A DNA stretch of 64,000 bases from Actinokineospora auranticolor (GTDB lineage: Bacteria > Actinomycetota > Actinomycetes > Mycobacteriales > Pseudonocardiaceae). The DNA lies in the NCBI RefSeq assembly GCF_002934265.1, contig NZ_PTIX01000014.1, forward strand, positions 124,001 to 188,000, given 5' to 3'. This document shows positions 1-9,160 of the stretch, piece by piece; positions within the stretch are counted from its first letter, which is position 1, and every line of letters starts with the position of its first letter. The notes beneath the pieces were generated by a model. That model was not told where the DNA came from. It did not search any database and saw only the letters and a list, made by a program, of their open reading frames with translations. Position numbers and translations under genes: made by a program.

Positions 1-1
1 G

Positions 2-253
2 CTGGCGCTGCGGATCCCGGGCCTGCGCAGGTACCTGCAGGGCCACACCAGGGATGGCGCGTACGGCGTGGGCGAGGCGGTGCTGGACGTGGCCTACCAG
101 TACTGGTTCTCGTCGGTGGCGGAGTTGGAGGAGGCGCGCCGGTCGCCGGAGTTCAAGGTGGCGGAGGAGCAGCTGCTGACGATCGCGCGGCCGCGGTACG
201 TGCACGACCTGGTGGTGGAGGAGCACTGGATCATCGGCCCGGACGCCCGCTGA
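2..253 (+). CDS. EthD-domain protein, C-terminal part
   Basis: The frame is open from base 2 to a TGA at 251-253, so the gene begins upstream of the window and only its last 83 residues are present. The visible part contains a PGLRRYLQGH segment, a variable stretch, then a YWFSSVAELEEARRSPEF segment and an acidic tail. This layout, with a conserved PGLRRY segment followed by a W/F-S-S-x-EL-x-A helix, matches EthD-type small dimeric alpha/beta-barrel proteins. These are often encoded beside catabolic or polyketide-tailoring genes. The catalytic role is not known for most members and no substrate can be inferred here. A strong hairpin follows the stop codon. Confidence 0.6.
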   Translation: MALRIPGLRRYLQGHTRDGAYGVGEAVLDVAYQYWFSSVAELEEARRSPEFKVAEEQLLTIARPRYVHDLVVEEHWIIGPDAR

Positions 254-272
254 CCGGACCTACCGACCTGCT

Positions 273-302
273 CGCGCCTGCCGGAGAACTCCGGCAGGCG
301 CG
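273..302 (+). terminator. Hairpin terminator after the EthD-like gene
   Basis: A perfect 14-bp stem (CGCGCCTGCCGGAG pairing with its complement) spans 273-286 and 289-302 around a 2-base loop, 20 bases after the stop codon. There is no U-tract, as is usual in actinomycetes. The rest of the 254-576 gap holds no convincing gene; only antisense and shadow frames cross it. Confidence 0.7.
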
Positions 303-576
303 GTCGCTCGTTCGGGGGTTGCGGCCTTGTGGTGGAGGTCGTCGAATGACGGGCTGGTCCACCGCGACATGACGTTCGCCGGTGCCGGTAGGGCAGGCGA
401 AGTCACTGTGTGCCGGCGGGGCGAACGGGTGGCTCAGGGATAGGTCGTACTTCGTCAAGTGCACGGAGGGGAACCCGGCTCGTGGAGTAGCGAACGGAGT
501 GTGTTCGCGGGCGAGAAGGCCGGGTTGGTGGGTGGATACGGTGGCGTGGGCTCTCGTGAAGGGAAGGCTTGCGCTG

Positions 577-1788
577 ATGGCCGTGGTGGAGCAGGGGATA
601 GCGCCCCGCAGCAAGGTGGCGCTGGGGATCTTGGGGCTGGGTGCGTTCGTCGTCGGGACGGCCGAGTTGGTCGTGGTGGGGGTGCTCGACCTGATCGCCC
701 TCGACATCGGGGTGCGGGTCAGTACCGCCGGTCTGCTGGTGACCGCTTACGCCGTCGGGATCTCCCTCGGCGGCCCGATCGTCACCGCGTTGACGATTCG
801 GTTGGGGCAGCGGGTCTTGTTGTGGGTTTCGTTGGCCGTTTACGTGGTGGGCAACGGGTTGGCGGTGGTGGCCAGTGATTTCGGGCAGATGCTCGTGGCG
901 CGGGTGCTCACCGGGACGATCCACGGGTTGTTCATCGGGGTGGCGAGTTCGGTCGCCGCGGCGTTGGTGCCCGCCGCGTACCGGGGGCGGGCGATCTCGA
1001 TCGTGTTCGGCGGGATCGGGGTGTCGACGGTCCTCGGCGTCCCGCTCGGCGCGTTCATCGGTCAGGCGCTCGGGTGGCAGGCCGCTTTCGTGGGGATCGT
1101 GGGACTCGGGGTGGCCGCGCTCTGCCTCACCATCGGGCTGGTCCCGGCGGTGCCGGAACTCGGCAGCGCGGACCTGCGCTCCCAGGTGCGCCACGCCCTC
1201 GCCCCGCGCGTGCTCGGCATGCTGGCCGTCGGGCTCCTGCTGATGGGCGGCCAGTTCTCCGCCTTCACCTACCTCGCCCAGTACCTCGGGCGGGTCACCG
1301 GCGTCACGGGCGAGTGGGTGAGCGTCTTCCTCTTCGCCTACGGCATCGCCTGCGCCGCGGGCATCTTCATCGGCGGGAAGTTCGCCGACACCAAGGCGTA
1401 CACCACCCTGGTGACCGCGAACGTCGTCCTCGTCGGCGTCCTGCTCCTCATGCACTTCCTCGGCGGCTCCCCGGTCGTCGCGATCGCCTCGCTGCTGGTG
1501 TGGGGGTTGTTCGGCTTCGGGCTCGTCCCCGCCTTCCAGCTCCGCGTGATCACGCTCGCCGGGGAGGGCGCCGACCTGGCCGCCACCCTGGGCGCTTCGG
1601 CGGTCAACGCGGGTATCGCGATCGGGGCGGTGCTCGGCGGATCCGTGGTCACGAACGCCGGTGACCCGAGCCGGGTCTTCCTGGTCGCCTTCGCCGTCTG
1701 CGCCGTCGCGCTGCCCTTCACCCTGGCGACCCGCTGGTACACCGCGCCGCGGCGCGCGGTACCGGACGAGGCGGCGGTGGCGGTGTAG
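577..1788 (+). CDS. MFS transporter, DHA1/AraJ-like drug efflux family
   Basis: This is a predicted inner-membrane proton-driven exporter of 403 residues with about 12 hydrophobic segments, the normal size for the DHA1 family (AraJ/YdhP, Cmx-type). Family landmarks are an early GTAELVVVGVLDLIA segment in helix 1, a G-R-x-L-x-G-like motif (ARVLTGTIHGLFIG) in helix 4, and the helix-5 segment FGGIGVSTVLGVPLGAFIG, typical of drug-proton antiporters. I start at ATG 577 because a GGGAAGG ribosome site lies 9 bases upstream; the open frame extends to 382 but that N-terminus is non-membrane and improbable. The substrate cannot be told from sequence. The gene stands alone, ending at a bidirectional terminator shared with the next, convergent gene. 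Confidence 0.85.
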   Translation: MAVVEQGIAPRSKVALGILGLGAFVVGTAELVVVGVLDLIALDIGVRVSTAGLLVTAYAVGISLGGPIVTALTIRLGQRVLLWVSLAVYVVGNGLAVVASDFGQMLVARVLTGTIHGLFIGVASSVAAALVPAAYRGRAISIVFGGIGVSTVLGVPLGAFIGQALGWQAAFVGIVGLGVAALCLTIGLVPAVPELGSADLRSQVRHALAPRVLGMLAVGLLLMGGQFSAFTYLAQYLGRVTGVTGEWVSVFLFAYGIACAAGIFIGGKFADTKAYTTLVTANVVLVGVLLLMHFLGGSPVVAIASLLVWGLFGFGLVPAFQLRVITLAGEGADLAATLGASAVNAGIAIGAVLGGSVVTNAGDPSRVFLVAFAVCAVALPFTLATRWYTAPRRAVPDEAAVAV

Positions 1789-1803
1789 GTCCGCCGCACC
1801 GGT

Positions 1804-1843
1804 GGTGCGCCGGGACGACACCCTGCGGTCGTCCCGGCGCACC
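1804..1843. terminator. Bidirectional terminator between convergent genes
   Basis: A perfect 16-bp stem, GGTGCGCCGGGACGAC at 1804-1819 and its complement at 1828-1843, encloses an 8-base loop. It sits between the stop of the MFS gene (1788) and the stop of the leftward flavoprotein gene (1850), so it can serve both transcripts. Confidence 0.85.
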
Positions 1844-1849
1844 CGCGCG

Positions 1850-3478
1850 TCAGCTCTCGGCGCGGTACCGGTGGACCAGCGACACGGCCATCGCGCCCTC
1901 GCCGACGCCCGAGGCGATGCGCTTCACCGACCCGGAGCGGACGTCGCCCGCCGCGAACACGCCCGGCATGCTGGTCTCCAGCGGCAGCGGCAGCCGGGGC
2001 AGGTCCCAGTCCGGCAGCGGGTCATCGAGGTCCGGGCCGGTCAGCACGAACCCGCGGTCGTCGCGCCGCACCACCCCGTCCAGCCACGCCGTGCGGGGCT
2101 GGGCGCCGATGAAGGTGAACACGAACTCGGCCGGGTGCTCCTCCGCCGCCCCGGTGTCCACATCGGACAACGTGATCCCGGTGAGCCGCTCGTCGCCCGC
2201 GGTCGCCGTGATGACGGTGCGCGGCCGGACCTCGATGTTCGGCGTCGCCTCGATCTCGTCGATCAGGTAGCGGGACATGCTCTTGGCCAGGTCGTGCGCG
2301 CGCAGCAACATGGTCACCTTCGCCGCCGTGCGGGCGAAGTGCAGTGCCGCCTGGCCCGCCGAGTTCGCCCCACCGACGATCCACACGTGCGAGTCCGCGC
2401 ACGAACTCGTCTCCGACGCCGTCGCGCCGTAGTAGATCCCCGCGCCCTCGAACCGCTCGGCGTCGACAGCGTCAAGTCGTTGGTACGACAGGCCGCTGGA
2501 GAGCAGCACCGTGCCCGCGCTGATCTCCCGCCCGTCCGACAGCGTCAGCACCCGCGCCCGGCCCGCGCGCCGCAGACCCACCGCCGACACCGGCGACAGC
2601 ACCTCGGTGCCGAACCGGCGGGCCTGGTCCACCGCGCGCCTGGTCAGCTCCGCGCCGGTGATCCCGGCGGGGAAGCCGAGGTAGTTCTCGATCCGGCTGG
2701 ACGTCCCGGCCTGCCCGCCCGGCACGTACGCCTCCAGCAGCACGGTCGAGAGTCCCTCCGACGACCCGTAGACCGCCGCCGCCAGCCCGGACGGGCCCGC
2801 GCCGACGATCACGATGTCGTAGTGCGGCCTGCCCGCGTCCCAGGTGAGGTTGAGCGCGGACAGCAGGTCGGTCTGCGTCGGGTCGGCCAGTTCGGTGCCG
2901 TCGGGCAGCCGGACGACGGGCCGCACCGGCGCGTGCTCCGGGGCGTCCACCTCGACGAACCGGAACGGCTGGTGCAGCCGGGTGAGGAAGTCCCGCAGCC
3001 GGTGCGTGGCCGGGGCGAACCGGTGACCGGTGACGGTGATCCCGCCGTAGGGCGGCTGGTAGTCCGCCCGCCAGTCGTCGAGCAGCTCGTCGAGCACCGG
3101 GTACAGCCGCTCGGTCGGCGGCTCCCACGGCTTGACCAGGTAGTGGTGCAGCCGCACCCGGTTGATCGCGTCGATCGCGACCTCCGTGTCGGCATACCCG
3201 GTCAGCAGCACCCGCCGCGCGTCGGGGCAGCGGTCCAGCGACTCGGCGAAGAACTCGATCCCGGTCATGTCCGGCATGCGCTGGTCGACCAGCAGCAGCG
3301 CGGGCTCCTGGTCCCGCTCCCGCAACCGGTCGATCACCCGCAGGGCCTCCGCCGCCGAACCGGTCGCCACGACCCGGTAGTCGCGCTGGTAGGCCCGGGT
3401 CAGGTCGCGGCGGATCGCCCGCAGCACGTGCGGGTCGTCGTCCACGGCGAGCAGGACCGGGCGAGCGGCGTCAGGCAT
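1850..3478 (-). CDS. Response-regulator receiver fused to thioredoxin-reductase-like flavoprotein
   Basis: This 542-residue cytoplasmic protein has a CheY-like receiver at about 8-130 (acidic pocket DDD near residue 13, phospho-acceptor Asp65 in LLLVDQRMPDMTG, lysine in LVKPWE), then a linker, then a two-Rossmann flavin reductase from about 230. The FAD site is IVGAGPSGLAAAVYG and the NAD(P) site is WIVGGANSAGQAALH. Classical thioredoxin reductase carries CxxC just before the NAD(P) site; here only Cys360 (ETSSCADS) remains, so disulfide chemistry with thioredoxin is unlikely. Fusions of this type are known family members, often paired with a cNMP-binding histidine kinase. A kinase of that layout lies at 23389-24894. 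It presumably responds to phosphorylation; electron acceptor unknown. Confidence 0.9.
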   Translation of the reverse strand: MPDAARPVLLAVDDDPHVLRAIRRDLTRAYQRDYRVVATGSAAEALRVIDRLRERDQEPALLLVDQRMPDMTGIEFFAESLDRCPDARRVLLTGYADTEVAIDAINRVRLHHYLVKPWEPPTERLYPVLDELLDDWRADYQPPYGGITVTGHRFAPATHRLRDFLTRLHQPFRFVEVDAPEHAPVRPVVRLPDGTELADPTQTDLLSALNLTWDAGRPHYDIVIVGAGPSGLAAAVYGSSEGLSTVLLEAYVPGGQAGTSSRIENYLGFPAGITGAELTRRAVDQARRFGTEVLSPVSAVGLRRAGRARVLTLSDGREISAGTVLLSSGLSYQRLDAVDAERFEGAGIYYGATASETSSCADSHVWIVGGANSAGQAALHFARTAAKVTMLLRAHDLAKSMSRYLIDEIEATPNIEVRPRTVITATAGDERLTGITLSDVDTGAAEEHPAEFVFTFIGAQPRTAWLDGVVRRDDRGFVLTGPDLDDPLPDWDLPRLPLPLETSMPGVFAAGDVRSGSVKRIASGVGEGAMAVSLVHRYRAES

Positions 3479-3862
3479 GGCGGTCTCCGCGGGGGTGAGG
3501 TCGGGGTCGCCCGGACCGGGGTGCCGGGAAGAGTTTTCCGGGCAGGGCGGTGCGCGGGCGGTAATCGGTCGTTTCGAGCGTAAGCGCGTTGTCGCGAAAC
3601 GGCCTCCGTGGACCTGACGGAGTGCGCGGGTGATTTCGGGTGGCGATTTCACCGGTAAACGGCAGGCCGCGGCGAACACTTGACGCAATGGCCCACCCAC
3701 TACTCCGGTTCCCCGCCCGACTTGGGCAAGTGATGCCGCCACCCCGGTCGCCGCCTTGTCGCGGCGGGCCCGGCCGCTGTTCACTCGGTGGCGAAACCGG
3801 TTGCCGCGCCCCTTGGGGCGGGCGCAGTGTCGGGTGCACCGGAATAGTCCGCAGGAGAACAA
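3479..3862. other. Divergent intergenic region
   Basis: This is a 384-base gap between the leftward receiver-flavoprotein gene and the rightward DJ-1 cluster, and it must hold promoters for both. It is somewhat less GC-rich than the flanking genes around 3555-3600 and 3630-3690. I could not pick out a well-spaced -35/-10 pair or a clear operator, and I see no coding sequence. Confidence 0.5.
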
Positions 3863-4687
3863 ATGCCGAAGAAAATCCTGTTCGTGCTCTCCGAATACGG
3901 CTACTGGGGTGAGGAACTGCTCGGCCCGGTCGACGCCTGCGACGCGCGGGGGTACGAGACCGTGTTCGCCACGCCGACCGGCAAGCGGCCCGTGGCGCTG
4001 CCGCCGAGCCTGGATCCCGGCTACCTCGACCCGCCGCTGGGCCGTTCGGTCACCACGCCGGAGGTGGCCGTCGCCGCGCGGGCGCTGGACGAGTCCGCGC
4101 GCCTGGACAACCCGCTCAGCCTCGCCGACTGGCTGCCGGAGCGCCCGTACTTCAGCTCCGAGAACCACCAGCGCGGCCTGGAGGCCTACTACCGCGAGGT
4201 GGACCGCGTCGACGAGGACGTCCTCGCCTACGACGCCATGGTCATCGTCGGTGGCTCCGGCCCGATCGTCGACCTGTGCAACAACGAGCGCGTGCACGAA
4301 CTGGTGCTGGCGTTCGTCCGCGCGGACAAGCCGATCGTGGCCGAGTGCTACGGCGTCACCTGCCTGGCCTTCGCCCGCGACTGGGACGACCGGGCCAGCA
4401 TCATCCGCGGCAAGCACGTCACCGGGCACTGCAAGGAGTACGACTACAAGGACGGCACCGGCTTCGTCGGGGTGGACTTCAACATGGGCCCGCCGCCGTT
4501 CCCGCTGGAGTACATCCTGCGCGACGCCACCGCCCCCGGCGGCCGCTACCACGGCAACGTCGGCAGGCCGGTGTCGGTGATCGTGGACTACCCGTTCATC
4601 ACCGCGCGGTCCACACCGGACTCCTTCCTCGCGGGCCGCAAGCTCGTGGAGGTGCTGGAATCCGGCCTGCGCCGCTACGGCTGGTAA
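3863..4687 (+). CDS. DJ-1/PfpI superfamily protein
   Basis: A 274-residue class I glutamine-amidotransferase-like protein. The nucleophile elbow is VAECYGVTCLAF, with the Cys in the family position, and an upstream MVIVGGSGPIVDL strand carries the usual glycine-rich turn. The length and the insert after the first third resemble HchA-like and larger DJ-1 proteins rather than minimal PfpI. Family activities include glyoxalase III/deglycase, chaperone and amidase functions; which one applies cannot be decided. The ATG follows GCAGGAGAAC, a good ribosome site. It is the first gene of a rightward block, followed after 25 bases by a thiamine-diphosphate enzyme and then by another DJ-1 domain, which suggests a shared carbonyl-metabolism role (inference). 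Confidence 0.85.
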   Translation: MPKKILFVLSEYGYWGEELLGPVDACDARGYETVFATPTGKRPVALPPSLDPGYLDPPLGRSVTTPEVAVAARALDESARLDNPLSLADWLPERPYFSSENHQRGLEAYYREVDRVDEDVLAYDAMVIVGGSGPIVDLCNNERVHELVLAFVRADKPIVAECYGVTCLAFARDWDDRASIIRGKHVTGHCKEYDYKDGTGFVGVDFNMGPPPFPLEYILRDATAPGGRYHGNVGRPVSVIVDYPFITARSTPDSFLAGRKLVEVLESGLRRYGW

Positions 4688-4712
4688 CACTTCCCGGAGG
4701 GGGACCACAGCG

Positions 4713-6335
4713 ATGGACGCACGACCGGGCAAGGTCGCCATCTTCGAGCAGTTCGCCGCCGACGGCATCCGGCACATGTTCGGCAACCCCGGCACCGTCG
4801 AGCAGGGTTTCCTCGACGTGCTGGAGACGGTGCCGGGCTTCGACTACGTGATGGGCCTGCAGGAGGCGGTCGTCGTCGGGATCGCCGACGGCTACGCCCG
4901 CGCCACCGCCGGGCCCGCGCTGGTGCAGCTGCACTCCGGCGTCGGCCTCGGCAACGGCATCGGCATGCTCTACCAGGCCAAGCGGGGGCACTCGCCGCTG
5001 GTGGTGGTCGCGGGGGAGTCCGGGGTCGCCTACGACGCCATGGACGCCCAGATGGCCGCCGACCTGGTCGCGATGGCGCGGCCGGTCACCAAGTACGCCA
5101 CCCGGGTCGTGCACCCGGACTCGGTGCTGCGGGTGCTGCGCCGGGCGGTGAAGATCGCCACCACGCCGCCGCGCGGGCCGGTGTTCGTGTCGCTGCCGAT
5201 GGACGTGCTCGACGAGCTGACCGAGGAACCCGCCGTGCCGGGCCCGCGGCTCGACCGGGCCGCCGCGCCGACCCCGGCGGGCGTCGACCGGGCCGCCGCG
5301 GTGCTGGCCCAGGCGCGCAAGCCGATCGTCCTGGTGGGCGACGGTGTGTCGGTGTCCGGCGCGCAGGCCGAGCTGGTCGCGCTGGCCGAGCTGCTCGGCG
5401 CCCCGGTCTGGGGGGTGGACGACTCCGAGGTCAACATGGACGTCGCGCACCCGCTGCACCGGGGGCAGCTGGGCCACATGTTCGGCGCCAACAGCGCCCG
5501 CGCGGTCGCCGACGCGGACGCCGTGCTGGTCGTCGGGACGTACCTGTTCCCCGAGGTGTTCCCCAACCTGACCAGCCCGTTCCGCCCGGACGCCCAGATC
5601 GTGCACGTCGACCTCGACGACTACGAGATCGGCAAGAACTTCCCGGTGGACGTGCCCCTGGTCGCCGACCCGAAGCCGACGCTGCGGGCGTTGGTCGACG
5701 CCATCACCGACCTGGCCCCGGAACGGGCCGCGCGCGCGGCGTCGGTCGACCACCGGCGGACCCCGAGGCCCGCGATCGGGCCGGACAGCCCGATGATCGA
5801 GCGGTTCGCCGCCGAACTGGTCGACCGGGCGGGCGATGAGCTGATCGTCTTCGACGAGGCCCTCACCGCCTCGCCGGGCCTGGTGCGCCAGCTCCGGCCG
5901 CACCGGCCGGGCAGCTACCACCTGACCCGCGGCGGCTCGCTGGGCATCGGCATCCCCGGCGCGGTCGGCGCGAAGATCGCCCGGCCGGACGCGCCGGTCG
6001 TCGGGTTCACCGGCGACGGCGGCAGCATGTACACCATCCAGGCGCTGTGGACGGCCGCCAGGTACCGGGTCGGCGCCAAGTTCGTCATCTGCGACAACCA
6101 GCGCTACCACCTGCTCGACCTCAACATCGAGACCTACTGGCGGGAGCGGGGCATCGACGCCCACGCCTTCCCCGGCGGCTTCGACCTCGGCGACCCGGAG
6201 CTCGGCTTCGTCAAGATCGCGGAGGGGCTCGGGGTGCCGGCCATCCGGGTGGCGCGGCCGGGTGACGTCGCCGAGGCCGTGCGGACCATGTTGGCCCACG
6301 ACGGGCCGTTCCTTGTCGACCTCGTTACCGCGTAG
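4713..6335 (+). CDS. Thiamine-diphosphate-dependent enzyme, benzoylformate-decarboxylase-like
   Basis: A 540-residue three-domain TPP enzyme. The N-terminal pyrimidine-binding domain shows FGNPGTVEQ and the cofactor-activating Glu in LQEAVVVGIADGYAR. A central Rossmann-like domain starts near residue 190 (KPIVLVGDGVSVSG). The C-terminal pyrophosphate domain has the GDG...N motif in FTGDGGSMYTIQALWTA and ICDNQRYHLLDL. The FGNPGT opening resembles benzoylformate decarboxylase and related acetolactate-synthase-like enzymes. The product cannot be assigned: decarboxylation, carboligation or oxidation of a 2-oxo acid are all possible. A GGAGGGGG ribosome site precedes ATG 4713. It is flanked on both sides by DJ-1-domain genes with short gaps, so it is almost certainly co-transcribed with them. 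Confidence 0.88.
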   Translation: MDARPGKVAIFEQFAADGIRHMFGNPGTVEQGFLDVLETVPGFDYVMGLQEAVVVGIADGYARATAGPALVQLHSGVGLGNGIGMLYQAKRGHSPLVVVAGESGVAYDAMDAQMAADLVAMARPVTKYATRVVHPDSVLRVLRRAVKIATTPPRGPVFVSLPMDVLDELTEEPAVPGPRLDRAAAPTPAGVDRAAAVLAQARKPIVLVGDGVSVSGAQAELVALAELLGAPVWGVDDSEVNMDVAHPLHRGQLGHMFGANSARAVADADAVLVVGTYLFPEVFPNLTSPFRPDAQIVHVDLDDYEIGKNFPVDVPLVADPKPTLRALVDAITDLAPERAARAASVDHRRTPRPAIGPDSPMIERFAAELVDRAGDELIVFDEALTASPGLVRQLRPHRPGSYHLTRGGSLGIGIPGAVGAKIARPDAPVVGFTGDGGSMYTIQALWTAARYRVGAKFVICDNQRYHLLDLNIETYWRERGIDAHAFPGGFDLGDPELGFVKIAEGLGVPAIRVARPGDVAEAVRTMLAHDGPFLVDLVTA

Positions 6336-6348
6336 GGGGAGGACCGCC

Positions 6349-9093
6349 ATGACCGAGCTGATCCGGCGAGCCGACGGCAGGCTGGCCGGTCGGGCCATCG
6401 CCATCCTGATGGAGGGCGACTACGTCGAACCGGAACTGCACTACTACGAGCGCCGCTTCGCCGAAGAGGGCGCGAAAGTGGAGTTCCTGACCCGGCTGTG
6501 GGGGCAGGAGCGGTTGACCTTCACCGGGCACGAGTACCGCCTCCCGTTCACAGTGGACGGTGACCTGGAGTCGGTGGACGACGAGCGCTTGCGGGGCTAC
6601 GACGCGCTGATCGTGCCGTCCGGCATGGTGTCGGACCGGCTGCGCTACACCGCCGACGTCGCCGAGCCCGCGCCCGCCGTGCGGCTGCTGCGCCGGGCGT
6701 TCAGCGAGCCGTCGGTGCTCAAGGGCATCATCTGCCACGGCATGTGGCTGGTCTCGCCGATCCCCGAGGTGGTGCGCGGCCGCCGGGTCACCTGCCACAA
6801 CAACCTGCTCGGCGACGTGCGCAACATGGGCGCGGTCTACACCGACCAGGACGTAGTGGTGGACGGCGACCTGGTCACCGCCCGGGCGGCCGACCGCTGC
6901 CACCTGTTCGCCCGCACGCTCATCGACCTGATCGCCGCGCGCGCCGACCGCGGCCTGCGCCGCTCCCTGCGCGAGGAACACGGTGCCCAGGTCCCCATCG
7001 CGGCCGCCGCCATCCCGGCCACCGCGACCGCGGTCGTCACGGCCACCGCGAACGGCGGCGGTTCGGTCGCGGTCCGCGTCGCCAACCCGGCGCGCAGCAT
7101 CCCCGGCGAGCGGTACGTGCCGGAAGCCCGCGGCACCAACGGGAACGGCAACGGCAACGGGTCGGAGAACGGCAACGGCAACGGCAACGGGAATGGGAAC
7201 GGCAGCCACAACGGCGAGGCGAGCCCGCGGGAGACCCCGGCGAACGGGGACGGCGCCGCGCTGGGGTTCAGCTTCTCCGACCTGGTCGCGGGGTACGTCA
7301 CCGGCTACGACCCGGCCACCCGCGTCCTCGACCTGCGCACCAGCGATGACCGCCCGGTCCGCGCGACGCTGACCGACACCACCTCGGCCCAGTTCCTGCG
7401 CAACCTCGGCGACCCGTACGTCGACGCCACCGGGCACGTCGACGAACTGCTCACCCCCGGCCGCCACCTCTACGTCTACGGCGTGTTCTACGCCGAGAGC
7501 GGCGGCCACGCCATGCAGGCCACCGCGCTGGTCTTCCTCGGCCGCGGCGTCGGCGACTACAACTTCGAGGAGGCGAGCTGGTGGCAGCGCCAGCTCGCCG
7601 AACTCGCCCGCTTCTACCGCCGCGCCCAGTTCGGCGAGACCCGGCCGGTGAACTTCGACGACTACCGCACGGTCATCCGCCTCGGCGGCGACAAGAGCGA
7701 CCACCACGTCCAGGAGACCGACACCATCTCCCGGCTGGTCTACGGCATGTCCTCGGCGTACATGCTCACCGGCGACGAGGACTTCCTCGGCGTGGCCGAG
7801 CAGGGCTCGCAGTACCTGCGCGACCACATGCGCTTCGTCGACCGCGACAACGACGTCGTGTACTGGTACCACGGCGTCGACGTGCGCGGCGACACCGAGC
7901 GCAAGCTGTTCACCTCCGAGTTCGGCGACGACTACGACGCCATCCCGGCCTACGAGCAGATCTACGCGCTCGTCGGCCTGACCCAGACCTACCGGGTCAC
8001 CGGCGACCCGCGCATCGCCGCCGACATCGAGGGCACGCTGCGGCTGCTGCGCACGTTCTTCCGCGACCCGGAGCGCGGCGGCTACTTCTCGCACATCGAC
8101 CCGATCCTGCTCAGCCCGCACCACGAGTCGCTCGGCGCCAACCGGTCCCGCAAGAACTGGAACTCCGTCGGCGACCACGCCCCGGCGTACCTGTTCAACC
8201 TGCTGCTGGCCACCGGCGAGCAGCGGCACGTGGACATGCTCGAGGAGTGCTTCGACCTGATCGTCGAGCACTTCCCGGACCAGGGCAGCCCGTTCGTGCA
8301 GGAGCGGTTCCACGCCGACTGGTCCCCGGACCGGGGCTGGGGCTGGCAGCAGGACCGGGCCGTGGTCGGGCACAACCTGAAGATCGCCTGGAACCTGATG
8401 CGGATGAACGCCGTCCGCCCCAAGCAGTCCTATGTGGATCTCGCGGAGCGGCTGGGTGCCTCGATGCCCGAGTTCGGCAGCGACCAGCGGCGCGGCGGCT
8501 GGTACGACCTGGTCGACCGGGGCCTGCCCGACGGCGGCGGCAAGCCGCGGTTCGTCTGGCACGACCGCAAGGCGTGGTGGCAGCAGGAGCAGGCCATCTT
8601 GGCGTACCTGATCCTGGCGGGGGAGACCGGCTCGCCGGACCTCGGCGAGCGGTTCCTCAAGCAAGCCAGGGAAGCGGCGTCGTTCTACAACGCGTTCTTC
8701 CTCGACCACGACGAGGGCGGCGTGTACTTCAACGTCCTGGCCGCCGGTACCCCGTACCTGCTGGGCACCGAACGGCTCAAGGGCAGCCACTCGATGAGCA
8801 TGTACCACGCCGCCGAGCTGTGCTACCTGGCCACCGTCTACACCAGACTGCTGGTCAGCCGCGAACCGCTCACGCTGTGGTTCAAGCCCCGCCCGGACGC
8901 CGACCGCGTGCTGCGGGTGGCGCCGGACGCGCTGCCCCCGGGCGCCGCGCGCCTGCACTGGGTCGAGGTCGACGGCAAGCCGCACGCCGCCTTCGACGCG
9001 GCGAACCTGACGGTCCAGCTCCCCGCCTCGGCGGATTCGCTGACCGTCAAGGCGCACTTGGTCCCGCTGTCCCGTCGAGGAACGGTCCGGTAG
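6349..9093 (+). CDS. DJ-1/PfpI domain fused to N-acylglucosamine 2-epimerase-like barrel
   Basis: A 914-residue fusion. Residues about 14-215 form a DJ-1/PfpI domain with the nucleophile elbow IICHGMWLVSP. Residues about 216-303 are a low-complexity linker containing a run of Asn-Gly pairs (DNA 7138-7215). A small beta-rich segment follows at about 304-405. The rest is an (alpha/alpha)6 barrel of the AGE/YyaL type, rich in W, Y, H and R, with segments such as SHHHVQETDTISRLVYG-like and GWGWQQDRAVVGHN. AGE-family barrels isomerise or epimerise sugars. ATG 6349 is chosen for its GGGGGAGG ribosome site; the frame is open upstream only as an overlap with the TPP gene. It is 13 bases behind that gene. 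The fusion of an aldehyde-handling domain with a sugar-isomerase barrel is unusual. Confidence 0.8.
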   Translation: MTELIRRADGRLAGRAIAILMEGDYVEPELHYYERRFAEEGAKVEFLTRLWGQERLTFTGHEYRLPFTVDGDLESVDDERLRGYDALIVPSGMVSDRLRYTADVAEPAPAVRLLRRAFSEPSVLKGIICHGMWLVSPIPEVVRGRRVTCHNNLLGDVRNMGAVYTDQDVVVDGDLVTARAADRCHLFARTLIDLIAARADRGLRRSLREEHGAQVPIAAAAIPATATAVVTATANGGGSVAVRVANPARSIPGERYVPEARGTNGNGNGNGSENGNGNGNGNGNGSHNGEASPRETPANGDGAALGFSFSDLVAGYVTGYDPATRVLDLRTSDDRPVRATLTDTTSAQFLRNLGDPYVDATGHVDELLTPGRHLYVYGVFYAESGGHAMQATALVFLGRGVGDYNFEEASWWQRQLAELARFYRRAQFGETRPVNFDDYRTVIRLGGDKSDHHVQETDTISRLVYGMSSAYMLTGDEDFLGVAEQGSQYLRDHMRFVDRDNDVVYWYHGVDVRGDTERKLFTSEFGDDYDAIPAYEQIYALVGLTQTYRVTGDPRIAADIEGTLRLLRTFFRDPERGGYFSHIDPILLSPHHESLGANRSRKNWNSVGDHAPAYLFNLLLATGEQRHVDMLEECFDLIVEHFPDQGSPFVQERFHADWSPDRGWGWQQDRAVVGHNLKIAWNLMRMNAVRPKQSYVDLAERLGASMPEFGSDQRRGGWYDLVDRGLPDGGGKPRFVWHDRKAWWQQEQAILAYLILAGETGSPDLGERFLKQAREAASFYNAFFLDHDEGGVYFNVLAAGTPYLLGTERLKGSHSMSMYHAAELCYLATVYTRLLVSREPLTLWFKPRPDADRVLRVAPDALPPGAARLHWVEVDGKPHAAFDAANLTVQLPASADSLTVKAHLVPLSRRGTVR
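7138..7215 (+). repeat. In-frame Asn-Gly hexamer repeat
   Basis: A run of AACGGC/AACGGG hexamers encodes alternating Asn and Gly in the linker of the DJ-1/epimerase fusion. It is expected to be flexible and prone to slippage, so its length may vary between strains. Confidence 0.85.
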
Positions 9094-9104
9094 GGACCGA
9101 ACCG

Positions 9105-9130
9105 CCGACCCGGCCGCCGGGCCGGGTCGG
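9105..9130 (+). terminator. Intra-cluster hairpin
   Basis: A 10-bp perfect stem (CCGACCCGGC at 9105-9114, complement at 9121-9130, 6-base loop) lies between the stop at 9093 and the STAS gene at 9161. It could terminate part of the upstream transcripts or stabilise a processed mRNA end, separating metabolic from regulatory genes. Confidence 0.55.
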
Positions 9131-9160
9131 CACCGCACCACCGGTCAGGAGTCAAGGGCT

